A stretch of DNA of 64,000 bases, from contig OY760143.1 of the NCBI GenBank assembly GCA_963663245.1, positions 186,001-250,000 of the forward strand. The letters are read 5' to 3'. The DNA comes from JAFGVL01 sp963663245 (GTDB lineage: Bacteria > Bacteroidota > Bacteroidia > Bacteroidales > Paludibacteraceae). A program made the translations under genes and the position numbers. Of this stretch, positions 35,104 through 44,074 are shown in pieces. The notes beneath the pieces are model-generated. The model was not told where the DNA came from. It worked only from the letters and a program-made list of their open reading frames with translations, and made no database searches. Every line of letters starts with the position of its first letter. Positions within the stretch are counted from its first letter, which is position 1.

Positions 35104-35358
35104 TCAAAAAAGTTTCATAGACTTCTGAACTAAAAAGCATAACTGCTCAAAATCTAATTCATAGATACGGTTTGGGTATGTTTTTGATATGTCTATATTA
35201 AACTCTTTTTCTATTTCTAATATTATATCAACTTTATCTAAAGAATTAGCGCCTAAATCAGCCAAAGTTGAATAATTATATATAGTAATCATCTCAACAC
35301 AAAGCACCTCCCTTATTATTAACTCTATTTTTCTTTCAATAAAATCTACATCACTCAT
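35104..35358 (-). CDS. Acyl carrier protein, second of pair
   Basis: 84 residues. The phosphopantetheine attachment site reads GANSLDKVDIILEIEKEF, so the serine is kept but the preceding residue is Asn rather than the near-universal Asp. The helical 4-helix pattern (IIREVLCVEMITIYNYSTLADL) fits ACP. C-terminal residues FEQLCFLVQKSMKL add a cysteine. It is unlikely to be the housekeeping AcpP and is probably a specialised carrier. Confidence 0.85.
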   Translation of the reverse strand: MSDVDFIERKIELIIREVLCVEMITIYNYSTLADLGANSLDKVDIILEIEKEFNIDISKTYPNRIYELDFEQLCFLVQKSMKLF

Positions 35359-35495
35359 TATATTTCAAATTTTCTTTTGGTGTGATTTTTTAACTTAACG
35401 TACTGTTATATCCAAATTTTATTATCAAATACCAGCTGCCAGTTTATTTTAAAAATCTTAAAATAAAAAGAAAGCTCTCAACACATAACTTTTTT

Positions 35496-35762
35496 TCATA
35501 ATACTAAATTTATACTCTTTTGCTTTGAACTATTAAAATCGATAATGTAATTACACAGTTGCTTAATTGTAGAATTATATAATTTAGATGGATTATTACA
35601 ATGTATAATAATGTTTAAAGCCGATTCAATTTCTACAATTATTTCTATACAATCTAAGCTGTCAGCACCAAGCTCTGGCAAAGTAGAATTCTCATTTATA
35701 TCAATAGCATTAATCTTTAAGTGCCTGCTAATAATATTCTTACTCAATTCAAGTATTCCCAT
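35496..35762 (-). CDS. Acyl carrier protein, first of pair
   Basis: 88 residues. Canonical attachment motif GADSLDCIEIIVEIES with the modifiable serine, and the acidic helix II pattern. The extension after residue 75 (SSKQKSINLVL) is unusual. It starts 3 bp after the PgpA-like gene's stop, so they are co-transcribed. No ketosynthase, acyltransferase or acyl-ACP ligase is adjacent, so the acyl donor and acceptor must be encoded elsewhere. Confidence 0.88.
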   Translation of the reverse strand: MGILELSKNIISRHLKINAIDINENSTLPELGADSLDCIEIIVEIESALNIIIHCNNPSKLYNSTIKQLCNYIIDFNSSKQKSINLVL

Positions 35763-35765
35763 AAT

Positions 35766-36215
35766 TTATTTGATTTTTAAAGAAATTAACAGCACTAAAT
35801 ACACCACGACATTAGCAAATATACCATCAAAGAAAAATTGCATTATCTTTTTTGTCGGTGCTGATAATTTATTCGATTTGTTAAAATAATAAGTAGAGAA
35901 AAAATTAATTAATAAGTAATTAATAAAAGCAAACACATACAAAAGAATATTATTTGGAACAAATGCTAGACTTATAAAAGCCCCTATTGCTTTATCTATT
36001 GTAATATCTTTAGTACTTAGAAACTGTATGCTTTGATTAATTGAAACAATTCCAATTAAAATAAATAAGCCAAGAAAAAGCCCCATTGCTCCACTTGAAA
36101 AAATAGCACTATTTTTTAGAGGCCATACTGCAAAAAAAATAAGTGATGGTATTATAAATGGGTTTTTCCCAATACCAAAAACAGTTGCTATAGAAGTATA
36201 AATCTGTTTTGTCAT
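35766..36215 (-). CDS. Degenerate PgpA-like membrane protein
   Basis: 149 residues from the ATG at 36215; upstream in-frame ATG (36251) and TTG (36284) starts are less likely because PgpA proteins begin near here. It has about four hydrophobic segments. Position by position it follows phosphatidylglycerophosphatase A: FGIGKNPFIIP replaces FGSGxxPxxPG, ITIDKAIGAFISL replaces the WDExIGMWITL segment, and IMQFFFDGIFAN replaces IMIDDIVAG. The catalytic Glu of DE is Lys, the FRxxDxxKP aspartate is lost, and DD has become FD, so phosphatase activity is doubtful. It may be a structural or lipid-binding relative. Confidence 0.6.
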   Translation of the reverse strand: MTKQIYTSIATVFGIGKNPFIIPSLIFFAVWPLKNSAIFSSGAMGLFLGLFILIGIVSINQSIQFLSTKDITIDKAIGAFISLAFVPNNILLYVFAFINYLLINFFSTYYFNKSNKLSAPTKKIMQFFFDGIFANVVVYLVLLISLKIK

Positions 36216-36313
36216 ATAGTTAAATAGATTATTTTCAAGTAAATATACCATCACCTTCCTATACCTTATAGTCAATATCGACAAACGGACTAAAAATCTC
36301 GTTAAACGATAAG

Positions 36314-36361
36314 CTTTTTAAAATGAACTTATGCTATATTAGCATAAGCTCATTTAAAAAG
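36314..36361 (-). terminator. Terminator of the RND efflux operon
   Basis: A 20-bp imperfect inverted repeat (CTTTTTAAA..., CTTATGC/GCATAAG core, one bulge and one mismatch) with a 7-nt loop. It lies 25 bp past the tolC-type gene stop. The run of T in the arm serves as the tail. Confidence 0.8.
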
Positions 36362-36386
36362 CCACTTCAGAAAAGGTTGGTATATT

Positions 36387-37724
36387 TTAATATTCTCCAA
36401 TTGCTTGCAAATATTTCGCACTCATAATGTTATAGGTACAAATTGCATTGTTATATTTATCTAAAGACTCTTGATAAAGTGCTTGCGCTTCTAATAAATC
36501 TGAAACAGAAGATATCCCCGCGTTATAATTATCGGTTGCCACATTTAAATTCTCTTTTGCTTGATCAATAGATATTTTAGCTGTTTTAATTTCAAAAAAG
36601 CTTTCTGATTTCTGATTCGCGACTTGCTTAATCTGTAACTGTAATAACTCTAAGGTTTCAGATTTCTGGTTCTCAGCCAGTCTTATTTTTAAATTTGCTT
36701 CTTTAATTTTATGACTTCCTTCCCACCAATCTGAAATGGGAATGCTAAGTGAGGCAAAAACCATTGCATTTGATTGTTGATCATCCTTCATATCTACTGC
36801 GTAGCCAATTGCACCTACTGATAATTGTGGCAAGTGCTTTCCTACTTCCATTTTCTTTTGCAATTCTTCTGCTTGAAGTGCATTATCAAGCATTCTTAAC
36901 TCAAGTCTATTATTTACTGCATTTATTGGTGTTAAGCTAAGTGTCTCGACTATATTACTATTAGGAGCTTCCAATTTTAAACTATCATTGAATTCTATTC
37001 CGATGTGTTGACAAAGAGCTTTTTTCGAGAGCTCTATGCCATTTTGAAGTTTAAACTTATTTATTTCTAACTCATTTTGCTTCAATTGAACCTTAAGCAA
37101 ATCACTACGTTGTACTAAACCGGCATCAGTTGCTACTTTAACATCATGTAATAGCTGTTTTAGCATTTTCTCATAACCAAGCAATGTTTTTAATTTTTCT
37201 TCTACAGCAACCGTATTCCAATACAATTCTTCGGTCTTTATTAATGCTTCAGTCTTAGTGAGTGCCTGTTGTTGCTTACTTACATTATAACCTACTTTTG
37301 CTAATTTATTCCCATTTATAATTTGTCCTCCTGTAAATATAGGTTGGGCTACACTAAGGCTTGCTGTATTCATATATTCCATAGCCGAAATTGAAATATC
37401 TGGCACATAAGCAAATTGTGTTGCTGATTCCAAATTAGCCGTATTTCCATCATAAACTGGTAAATCCATAGAAGGTATCTCTCCTTCGAGCAAATACTTT
37501 GAGGACCTAAGAGCAATTGCACTTGCACTTATTTTTGGAAAATAGTTTGTACGAGCACTCTTTTTTACTTGCTCTGCTTTTTCCACATTTAATTGTGCAT
37601 TTTTTATTTTATAATTCTTTTCTAATGCAAATCTTTTACAAGAGTCAAGACTTATTATTTGAGCAAATCCTCCTACATTTATAAAGCAAAGGAGTGCTAC
37701 TATTATTTGATTTCTTATTTTCAT
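36387..37724 (-). CDS. TolC-family outer-membrane efflux channel
   Basis: 445 residues with a signal peptide (ends VGGFAQ). Two OEP repeats of long alpha-helices are visible (ISLDSCKRFALEKNYKIKNA, then LAENQKSETLELLQLQIKQV and AGISSVSDLLEAQALYQESL). It forms a trimeric channel for the RND pump. The AGISSVSDLLEAQ motif is typical of TolC-like proteins. It is the last gene of the MFP-RND-TolC operon, 8 bp downstream of the RND gene. Confidence 0.93.
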   Translation of the reverse strand: MKIRNQIIVALLCFINVGGFAQIISLDSCKRFALEKNYKIKNAQLNVEKAEQVKKSARTNYFPKISASAIALRSSKYLLEGEIPSMDLPVYDGNTANLESATQFAYVPDISISAMEYMNTASLSVAQPIFTGGQIINGNKLAKVGYNVSKQQQALTKTEALIKTEELYWNTVAVEEKLKTLLGYEKMLKQLLHDVKVATDAGLVQRSDLLKVQLKQNELEINKFKLQNGIELSKKALCQHIGIEFNDSLKLEAPNSNIVETLSLTPINAVNNRLELRMLDNALQAEELQKKMEVGKHLPQLSVGAIGYAVDMKDDQQSNAMVFASLSIPISDWWEGSHKIKEANLKIRLAENQKSETLELLQLQIKQVANQKSESFFEIKTAKISIDQAKENLNVATDNYNAGISSVSDLLEAQALYQESLDKYNNAICTYNIMSAKYLQAIGEY

Positions 37725-37732
37725 TTTTCTAC

Positions 37733-40700
37733 TTATTTGTTGCTTAATTCAGCAGTTATTTTTTCATCCTTTTCTTCTTTCGTAGTTATCCAATAAAGCA
37801 CTGGAAGAATAAAAAGAGTTAGAATCATTCCAAAGATTAACCCAAAGCAAATTACAGCTCCAAGCGGGCCCCAAAGTAGAGACTGACTAGCAATCATTGG
37901 TACAACACCTATAGCAGCAGCCATTGAGGTGAGAAATATTGGACGCATTCTACGTTTCCCTGCGGCAATAGCAGCATCTTTATATGAATATCCTTCTTTT
38001 GTAACAAGAGCCATAGCGTAGTCAATTAATATTATCCCATTACGTACCGTGATACCCATCAATCCAATAACTCCAATAAATGATGTCATTCCGAATGGAT
38101 AACCCACTATTTTTAATCCAAATGCAGCTCCAAAAAGACTTAATAGCATGGTTGACATAATAAGAAGTGCTCTTCTAACTGTTTTAAATTGAAGCAAGAG
38201 AATTAAAAATATTAATATGATACTTACACCTAATGAGATTCCCATAGGAATAAAATTCTCTATAGTACTTTCATATTCTCCACCATAACTTAAACTAATA
38301 CCTTCTGGAAAATCTAATGCTTCAATTTCGGGCTTTAGATCATTGAAAACTTGAGAATAAACAGTTCCCCTACCCATATCTACTAACACAGTAATGGTTC
38401 TTATTCCATTTCGATGTGTAATATTTCCTTCGGTCCAATCAGGCGATAATTTACTTACTGACCGTAGTGGAAGTGCTTCCATCGTAAATGGAGAAGAAAC
38501 ATATTGGTTCTCAAGATCTCTAATGTCGTCCGTTAAGCTATCTTCTTTCGCTAATATCACATCAATAGGATAATCTCCTTGCCACATAGTTGTGATAGGC
38601 AAGCCGTCTAAAGAAGTCATTAAAGAAGAAGCAATAAGCGTTTTTGAATACCCAAGTTCATTCGCCTTATTTCTATCAAGGTTAATGGTCACTCCTTGTA
38701 AAGATTCTTTCCAATCATTACGTACCCAAGTCGTTTTATCATGCTTTTTACAGATTGCCTCAACCCTCTCGGCCGATTTCTTTAATTCAGAAATATTATC
38801 TCCTGAGATTCTAATTTCTATCGGAGAAGTAAAACCCTCCATTGCTAACTGTTTCCACTTGATACGCGCATTAGGGAAATGTCCGTAATACTTTTTACTA
38901 TATGTATCTAATAATTCAACAGTTACATCATTAGAAGTAGTGTTAACTAATATTTGACCATAATTACTTGCCGGCATATGTGGTGCATATAGCGCATGAA
39001 AACGAGGAGACCCATTTCCAATAAAACTAGCGACATTGGTTATCTTATCATCTTTCATTAAGATATGCTCCAAACTATCTATAACTTCTTCTGTTTTTCT
39101 TACAGAAGTCCCTTCAGGAAGATATACTTCAACGGCAAACTGTTTTCTATCCATTGCAGGAAACATACTTTGATCTATCGTTTTAAATAAACCAATAGCA
39201 GCAACTACAGAGAGAATACCTATCAGAATTGTTTTTTTAGGATTTCTAAAACAAGCTTCTAAGACTTGGTTGTACATATTTTGTACGCGATCTAAAAAGC
39301 TTTTCTTATTTTTCTCTTTCTTTTTATGCAGTCCCGTTTTAATAAATGTGTAGCAAATAGCTGGCACTAAAAGAATGGCAACTACTAGTGAAACGATTAA
39401 TGCAATGGTTATTGTCATTGGGAAACCTCCTACAAAATCGGCTGCCATACCACTCATAAAAAACATCAATGGTAAAAACGCGGCAATAATAGCAGCTGTT
39501 GCCGATAATATTGGAACAAACAATTCAGTGGCAGCTTTCCAAGCAGCATTCCAAGGAGATTCTCCTTGATCTAGTTTCTCAATATGATTATCTATTACTA
39601 CAATCGCATTATCTACGACCATCCCGAGGACGACAATTAAGCCCGCTAATGACACAATATCAAGCTGAAAACCTAACCATTGCAAAATACTCATTGTAGT
39701 TAAAATAGAAACTGGTATTGTAATTCCAGCAACTGATGCAACTCTAAATGGTAATAAAATCATCGTAACAAGAATAACTGCAATAATTGCAATAGCAAAT
39801 TCCTTCATAAAATGTGAAATAGAATTGCCAACAACCTCAGGCTGATTGGAGATAATATTAATATCTATATCCTTATCTGCGTTTTCCTTAAAGCTATTAA
39901 TGATAGCTGTGACCTCTTCGCCAAATTCAACAATATTATTGCCTTGTTGCATTTCCAAAGAAAGCAATAGAGCGTTATTCCCATTATTGCGTATATAATT
40001 ATCTGGTTCTGAATATTTTTTTTCTATTCGAGCGACATCTTTTAATCTAATAATATTACCCTTGGGATCAGAATAAACAATTTGTTCAGCAATATCTTCT
40101 TCATTTTCGAATCGAGGAGGTAAATGAACAGGTAGTACTAACTCCCCATTATCAAGCTTTCCAGAATAATTTAAGGCCTCTTGCACCTTAAACATCATTA
40201 AAATATTTGTTGGCTCTATATTGTACTGTGTTAGCTTATCAGGCTGAACATACACATAGACTTTTTCTTTTTGCTCTCCATAACGCTTAACTTTGGAAAC
40301 TGAATTTACTTTACGTACTTTTTTCTCCAGTTTCTTCATCTCTTGTTCTAATTCACGATACGTTTTGGATTTTGAGGACATACTTACAAGTAATGCAGAA
40401 GTATCTCCAAAATCATTGGTCCCAATTAGAGCAACTACCCCACTAGGCAGACTTTGTTTTAATTCAGAAAGCCCTAGTCTTAATTTTGACCAAACTTTAT
40501 CTGCATCTTTCACATTATCATTTAGTTCAACAAAAACAATTACTTGTCCCTCTGTAGAGTGAGAGTAGGTTTTGGACTTATTAACCTCCTTATAGCCGAA
40601 AATATAACTCTCTATGTTAGTAGTAAGCTGCTCTTCTACTTCAAGAGAGGTGGCTCCTGGATATACGCCAACAATAACTCCTTGTCTGATGGTAAAGTCA

Positions 40701-40822
40701 GGAAATTCATTTCGAGGCATATTTACTAAAGCAATAGCTCCTAAGCATACTAAAGCAACAACAAATGCAACAAGCACTTGACGAGACTTCATTACTGATT
40801 CTATAATATTTATTTTTTTCAT
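37733..40822 (-). CDS. RND efflux pump inner-membrane subunit
   Basis: 1029 residues. Twelve predicted transmembrane helices around two large periplasmic loops, as in AcrB/MexB. The TM4 region with paired aspartates in GLIVVLGMVVDNAIVVIDNH is the proton relay. Gene order (adaptor-pump-channel) is classical. The short periplasmic loops and NMPRNEFPDFTIRQGVIVGV place it with the Bacteroidota HAE1-like or CzcA-like group rather than clearly with a drug or metal pump; the absence of a CzcA metal motif (DFGMIVDGAVV...) favours organic substrates. Confidence 0.93.
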   Translation of the reverse strand: MKKINIIESVMKSRQVLVAFVVALVCLGAIALVNMPRNEFPDFTIRQGVIVGVYPGATSLEVEEQLTTNIESYIFGYKEVNKSKTYSHSTEGQVIVFVELNDNVKDADKVWSKLRLGLSELKQSLPSGVVALIGTNDFGDTSALLVSMSSKSKTYRELEQEMKKLEKKVRKVNSVSKVKRYGEQKEKVYVYVQPDKLTQYNIEPTNILMMFKVQEALNYSGKLDNGELVLPVHLPPRFENEEDIAEQIVYSDPKGNIIRLKDVARIEKKYSEPDNYIRNNGNNALLLSLEMQQGNNIVEFGEEVTAIINSFKENADKDIDINIISNQPEVVGNSISHFMKEFAIAIIAVILVTMILLPFRVASVAGITIPVSILTTMSILQWLGFQLDIVSLAGLIVVLGMVVDNAIVVIDNHIEKLDQGESPWNAAWKAATELFVPILSATAAIIAAFLPLMFFMSGMAADFVGGFPMTITIALIVSLVVAILLVPAICYTFIKTGLHKKKEKNKKSFLDRVQNMYNQVLEACFRNPKKTILIGILSVVAAIGLFKTIDQSMFPAMDRKQFAVEVYLPEGTSVRKTEEVIDSLEHILMKDDKITNVASFIGNGSPRFHALYAPHMPASNYGQILVNTTSNDVTVELLDTYSKKYYGHFPNARIKWKQLAMEGFTSPIEIRISGDNISELKKSAERVEAICKKHDKTTWVRNDWKESLQGVTINLDRNKANELGYSKTLIASSLMTSLDGLPITTMWQGDYPIDVILAKEDSLTDDIRDLENQYVSSPFTMEALPLRSVSKLSPDWTEGNITHRNGIRTITVLVDMGRGTVYSQVFNDLKPEIEALDFPEGISLSYGGEYESTIENFIPMGISLGVSIILIFLILLLQFKTVRRALLIMSTMLLSLFGAAFGLKIVGYPFGMTSFIGVIGLMGITVRNGIILIDYAMALVTKEGYSYKDAAIAAGKRRMRPIFLTSMAAAIGVVPMIASQSLLWGPLGAVICFGLIFGMILTLFILPVLYWITTKEEKDEKITAELSNK

Positions 40823-40835
40823 TATACCTTTCGAT

Positions 40836-41864
40836 TTATAAGTTCACTTTTTGATTGTTCGATATCCTATGTTGTCCTTTTGTTACGACGACATCAGTCT
40901 TTTTTAATCCTTCCTTTAAGATGATTGTATTACTACTTAAGCTATGGATCTTAACAATTGTTTTAGAAACTGTTTTTGTTGCAGCGTCATAAACAAAAAC
41001 ATATTTACTGTTATTTTCTGTCAGCACAGCTTGAATTGGAACTTCTACTCTCTCACAACTTGGAGCTAGATTAATTGTTACATCGCATACCATACCTGGC
41101 TTAATCAAATGATCTTTATTGTCGAGAATTAATTTTACATCATATGTTTTGGCAATTTGGTTCGCAACTACACCAATCTTTGCAATTTTAGCCGTAAAAG
41201 GAATTTCTGAAATTGCACTTATAAGTATGCTTGCTCTTTCTCCTATTTTCATTTGGTTAATTTCTTTCTCAGGAACAGACACTTTGATGTATACCTTATC
41301 AATCTTCACCAATTTAATTGGAGAACTAGCATTCATCATTGAAGACATTCCTGGTTCACAATTACGCTCTCCAACAAAGGCATTACATGGAGCTTTCATA
41401 ACACATCTATCTAAATTATTTTTAGCTATAGCATACGATGCTTTTGCCTGCTGTAAACCACTTTCCATTTCTACCCATTTAATTTCAGGTAAACTTCCAC
41501 TCTCATGTACACTTTTAAGTCTATCATATGCATCTTGAGCTTGTTCGTATTTTGCTTTTGTAAGTTCGAACATATTCCTTGCATCTGATGCATTTATTGT
41601 TGCTAGAGGTTGTCCTTTTTTAACTTGTTCACCTTCCTCCACATACACTTTCTCGACGACTCCATTGCTTTCAAAAGAAAGTGGAATTGTCTGTTCTGCT
41701 TCTACTAAACCACTATAATAAAGACCATTTAATGTACAAAGAGAGTTTACACTTTGTACTTCTATCTTTTCAAGCACTTTAGTAGTGCTTTCATTTTCAC
41801 TGTTTTTACAAGCACTTAATGAGGCAAATGCAAGTACAATTAAAAGTTCTTTTTTCATTTTCAT
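40836..41864 (-). CDS. Periplasmic adaptor (membrane fusion) lipoprotein
   Basis: 342 residues from the ATG at 41864. The longer frame begins at a TTG and runs through a candidate TetR operator. Lipobox LSAC (lipidated C17). Barrel-sandwich (VVEKVYVEEGEQVKKGQPLA), helical hairpin (FELTKAKYEQAQDAYDRLKS) and beta-barrel segments are in order. It joins the RND subunit to the TolC channel. It is the first gene of the operon, 13 bp before the pump gene. Confidence 0.92.
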   Translation of the reverse strand: MKMKKELLIVLAFASLSACKNSENESTTKVLEKIEVQSVNSLCTLNGLYYSGLVEAEQTIPLSFESNGVVEKVYVEEGEQVKKGQPLATINASDARNMFELTKAKYEQAQDAYDRLKSVHESGSLPEIKWVEMESGLQQAKASYAIAKNNLDRCVMKAPCNAFVGERNCEPGMSSMMNASSPIKLVKIDKVYIKVSVPEKEINQMKIGERASILISAISEIPFTAKIAKIGVVANQIAKTYDVKLILDNKDHLIKPGMVCDVTINLAPSCERVEVPIQAVLTENNSKYVFVYDAATKTVSKTIVKIHSLSSNTIILKEGLKKTDVVVTKGQHRISNNQKVNL

Positions 41865-41898
41865 TTTGTTGTTTTTTGTATTATGTACGATATTTGTA

Positions 41899-41910
41899 TT
41901 TCGGTCGAAA
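41899..41910. promoter_or_regulatory. Candidate TetR operator, site 1
   Basis: TTTCGGTCGAAA has perfect 5-bp arms around GT. It lies 35 bp before the adaptor ATG and shares the core GTCGA with sites at 41953 and 42630. Confidence 0.5.
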
Positions 41911-41952
41911 CCTAATCCAATAAAAACCAAAACATTGCAAACGATTTCCGTG

Positions 41953-41965
41953 TTTTGGTCGATTT
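41953..41965. promoter_or_regulatory. Candidate TetR operator, site 2
   Basis: TTTTGGTCGATTT is an asymmetric relative of site 1, about 54 bp (about five helical turns) from it. Confidence 0.4.
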
Positions 41966-41980
41966 TTAATTATTAAATAA

Positions 41981-41998
41981 GGCAGTATATAAACTGCC
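41981..41998 (-). terminator. Weak terminator after the tetR gene
   Basis: GGCAGT/ACTGCC arms with a 6-nt loop, then TTATTTAATAATT on the minus strand. It lies 15 bp beyond the regulator's stop. Confidence 0.5.
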
Positions 41999-42012
41999 CT
42001 AAATAATATATT

Positions 42013-42624
42013 TTATTTTAAGCCTTTAATAAATATTTTAGCAAGGCCTTCTACTTTATTATTTTCACATACCATTTCCATTTCTTTATCAAACATTAAC
42101 CCAAGAATAATTCCTCTTAATGAATTAATAAGAAGATATGACAATGTTTTAATTTGATCTTCTGAAATTGAAAACTCTCCATTTTTCATCCCCATTAAAA
42201 AGATATCTGAAAGTGTATCCATTTCTGTGTGCTCAAAATCACTAAATACAGAATGTAAAAAAGGATATTGAGATTTAACGCTATTTATATCAAAAAGCTC
42301 TTCTTTAATAGCTGTGTAAAAATTTAACTTCTCAGTAAGAGTTGAGAATAAGACTGTTAAATAACAAACTAACCTATCCTCAGCTGTTTCTTTTTTTTGC
42401 ATTTCAGCTGTAATATTAGCCAAAACTTCTTTCGCTTCTTTACGAATAACAAATTCAAAAACTTCTTCTTTACTTTTATAGTAATAATATAAAGTACTTT
42501 TACTTTTACCTACTGATTTAGCAATATCTTCCATTGTAGTTTTTTGAAAACCATAACGGTGAAATAGCGCTTGAGAACTTGTAAGAATTTCTTCTCTTAT
42601 TATATCGTCTTTTGATAAATTCAT
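42013..42624 (-). CDS. TetR-family repressor of the efflux operon
   Basis: 203 residues. N-terminal TetR HTH (about 10-55: ILTSSQALFHRYGFQKTTMEDIAKSVGKSKSTLYYYYKSKEEVFEF in outline), then an all-helical ligand domain with DIFLMGMKNGEFSISEDQI. It is upstream of and codirectional with the adaptor-pump-channel genes. A candidate operator lies between its promoter and start codon, and two more stand before the adaptor gene. This supports autorepression and control of the efflux operon. Confidence 0.92.
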   Translation of the reverse strand: MNLSKDDIIREEILTSSQALFHRYGFQKTTMEDIAKSVGKSKSTLYYYYKSKEEVFEFVIRKEAKEVLANITAEMQKKETAEDRLVCYLTVLFSTLTEKLNFYTAIKEELFDINSVKSQYPFLHSVFSDFEHTEMDTLSDIFLMGMKNGEFSISEDQIKTLSYLLINSLRGIILGLMFDKEMEMVCENNKVEGLAKIFIKGLK

Positions 42625-42625
42625 T

Positions 42626-42642
42626 TTTTTCGACTAAAATCG
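42626..42642. promoter_or_regulatory. Candidate TetR operator, site 3
   Basis: TTTTTCGACTAAAATCG carries the core TCGAC, the complement of GTCGA found in sites 1 and 2. It is at the predicted transcription start of tetR, just upstream of the ATG. Confidence 0.45.
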
Positions 42643-42652
42643 TTTTCTAGTA

Positions 42653-42683
42653 CAAACATAATGTATTTAAATTAAATAACAAT
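42653..42683 (-). promoter_or_regulatory. Promoter of the tetR gene
   Basis: On the minus strand -33 ATTG (42680-42683) and -7 TATGTTTG (42653-42660) are 19 bp apart. The predicted start lies next to operator site 3. Confidence 0.7.
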
Positions 42684-42847
42684 AATTCAAATAGGTTAAT
42701 TTTTGTTAATTCGCCTATTTAAGGCGGGTTGAATAATTAACTTTCTTTCATTTTATTTAAAAGCAACAATTTCTCATTCTCATTTGTTATACTTAATTTA
42801 GCATTGGACTACCGAAATAATTATTTGCAATTAACTCTAATCTCACA

Positions 42848-44074
42848 ATGGAATATATCATGCCCTTTATAAATCTCTTAAACGAGATGTCGCCATATTT
42901 GTTGCTCGGCTTTTTATTCGCTGGAGTATTAAAAGTTTATGTTCCAAAAGAAGCGTATACAAAAAATTTATCTAAGCCTAACTTTCGTTCAGTAGTCTTG
43001 TCTGCTGTTGCAGGCGTACCTCTTCCTTTATGTTCTTGTGGCGTAATTCCAACTGGCATGTCTTTACACAAAGAAGGTGCCTCCAAAGGAGCTACTGTTT
43101 CTTTCCTAATTTCCACTCCTCAAACTGGGGTTGATAGTATTGCGGCCACTTACTCCTTACTAGGTCTTCCATTCGCAATTATTCGCCCATTTATTGCCTT
43201 TTTAACGGGTATAATAGGCGGTATTATTACCAACAAAGTAGACAAAAGCAAAGCTACAGAAGAAATAAAAGAAGAAAAGGCTGAGTTTGATTTCAAATCT
43301 AAAAACAAGATTCTAAAAGTGTTGCATTATGGCTTTGTTGAGATGATAGAAGATATTGGGAAATGGCTTATTATTGGTATTGTTGCAGCAGGACTTATCG
43401 CAGTATTTGTGCCTGATAATTTCTTTACCACTTATTTAGATTCCCCCTTGCTAAATATGTTAATCGTACTGGCAATTTCAATTCCTATGTACATTTGTGC
43501 TACAGGCTCTATTCCATTAGCCGCTGTATTAATGCTAAAAGGAATGTCGCCTGGCGCAGCCTTGGTTTTACTAATGGCAGGTCCTGCGACTAATATTGCT
43601 ACCATGACGGTTATTGGGAAAGTGATGGGCAAAAAAACATTGATCGTATACCTACTAACAATTGTTTTGGGAGCTGTTGGCTTTGGTTTAGCCATCGATG
43701 CATTTCTTCCCACTAGCTGGTTTACTCTTAGCAATAGCTCTTTACACGAGCATGGACATGATGTGTTCTCATGGATAAAAACTGGCAGCTCTATCATTCT
43801 TGTTGGGCTTATCATCAATGCCTTTTTACAAAAGAAAATATATTCGATTAAACTTAAAAAACAAGCTAAAATGGCAACAACATATAAAATTAGTGGCATG
43901 ACTTGTAATCACTGCAAAGCCAATGTAGAAAAGAACCTATCTCAATTAAAAGGCGTTACTTCAGCGGTAGTAGATTTAGAGAAATCTATTGCTTATGTGG
44001 AGGGTAAAGCTTCGGATGATGCTGTGGAGAAGTTAATTAATGAATTGGGTTATGATTTTGGGGGGAAAGAATAA
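42848..44074 (+). CDS. SO_0444-family permease fused to a C-terminal HMA domain
   Basis: 408 residues. The DUF318/SO_0444 permease has several transmembrane helices, with the signature PLPLCSCGVIPTG near residues 58-70 and GAALVLLMAGPATNIATMTV. Related permeases handle Cu, Zn, As or other metals. Residues 342-408 form an HMA domain with MTCNHC (C353, C356), which can deliver the ion to the channel. The fused carrier and permease make metal export a reasonable role; the ion is unknown. A second in-frame ATG at 42860 is possible. It is transcribed alone, divergent from tetR. Confidence 0.9.
   Translation: MEYIMPFINLLNEMSPYLLLGFLFAGVLKVYVPKEAYTKNLSKPNFRSVVLSAVAGVPLPLCSCGVIPTGMSLHKEGASKGATVSFLISTPQTGVDSIAATYSLLGLPFAIIRPFIAFLTGIIGGIITNKVDKSKATEEIKEEKAEFDFKSKNKILKVLHYGFVEMIEDIGKWLIIGIVAAGLIAVFVPDNFFTTYLDSPLLNMLIVLAISIPMYICATGSIPLAAVLMLKGMSPGAALVLLMAGPATNIATMTVIGKVMGKKTLIVYLLTIVLGAVGFGLAIDAFLPTSWFTLSNSSLHEHGHDVFSWIKTGSSIILVGLIINAFLQKKIYSIKLKKQAKMATTYKISGMTCNHCKANVEKNLSQLKGVTSAVVDLEKSIAYVEGKASDDAVEKLINELGYDFGGKE

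Noticed and set aside
43432..43899. 155-residue frame opposite the permease gene
   Set aside because: It is antisense to conserved permease helices; hydrophobicity is a by-product of the opposite frame.
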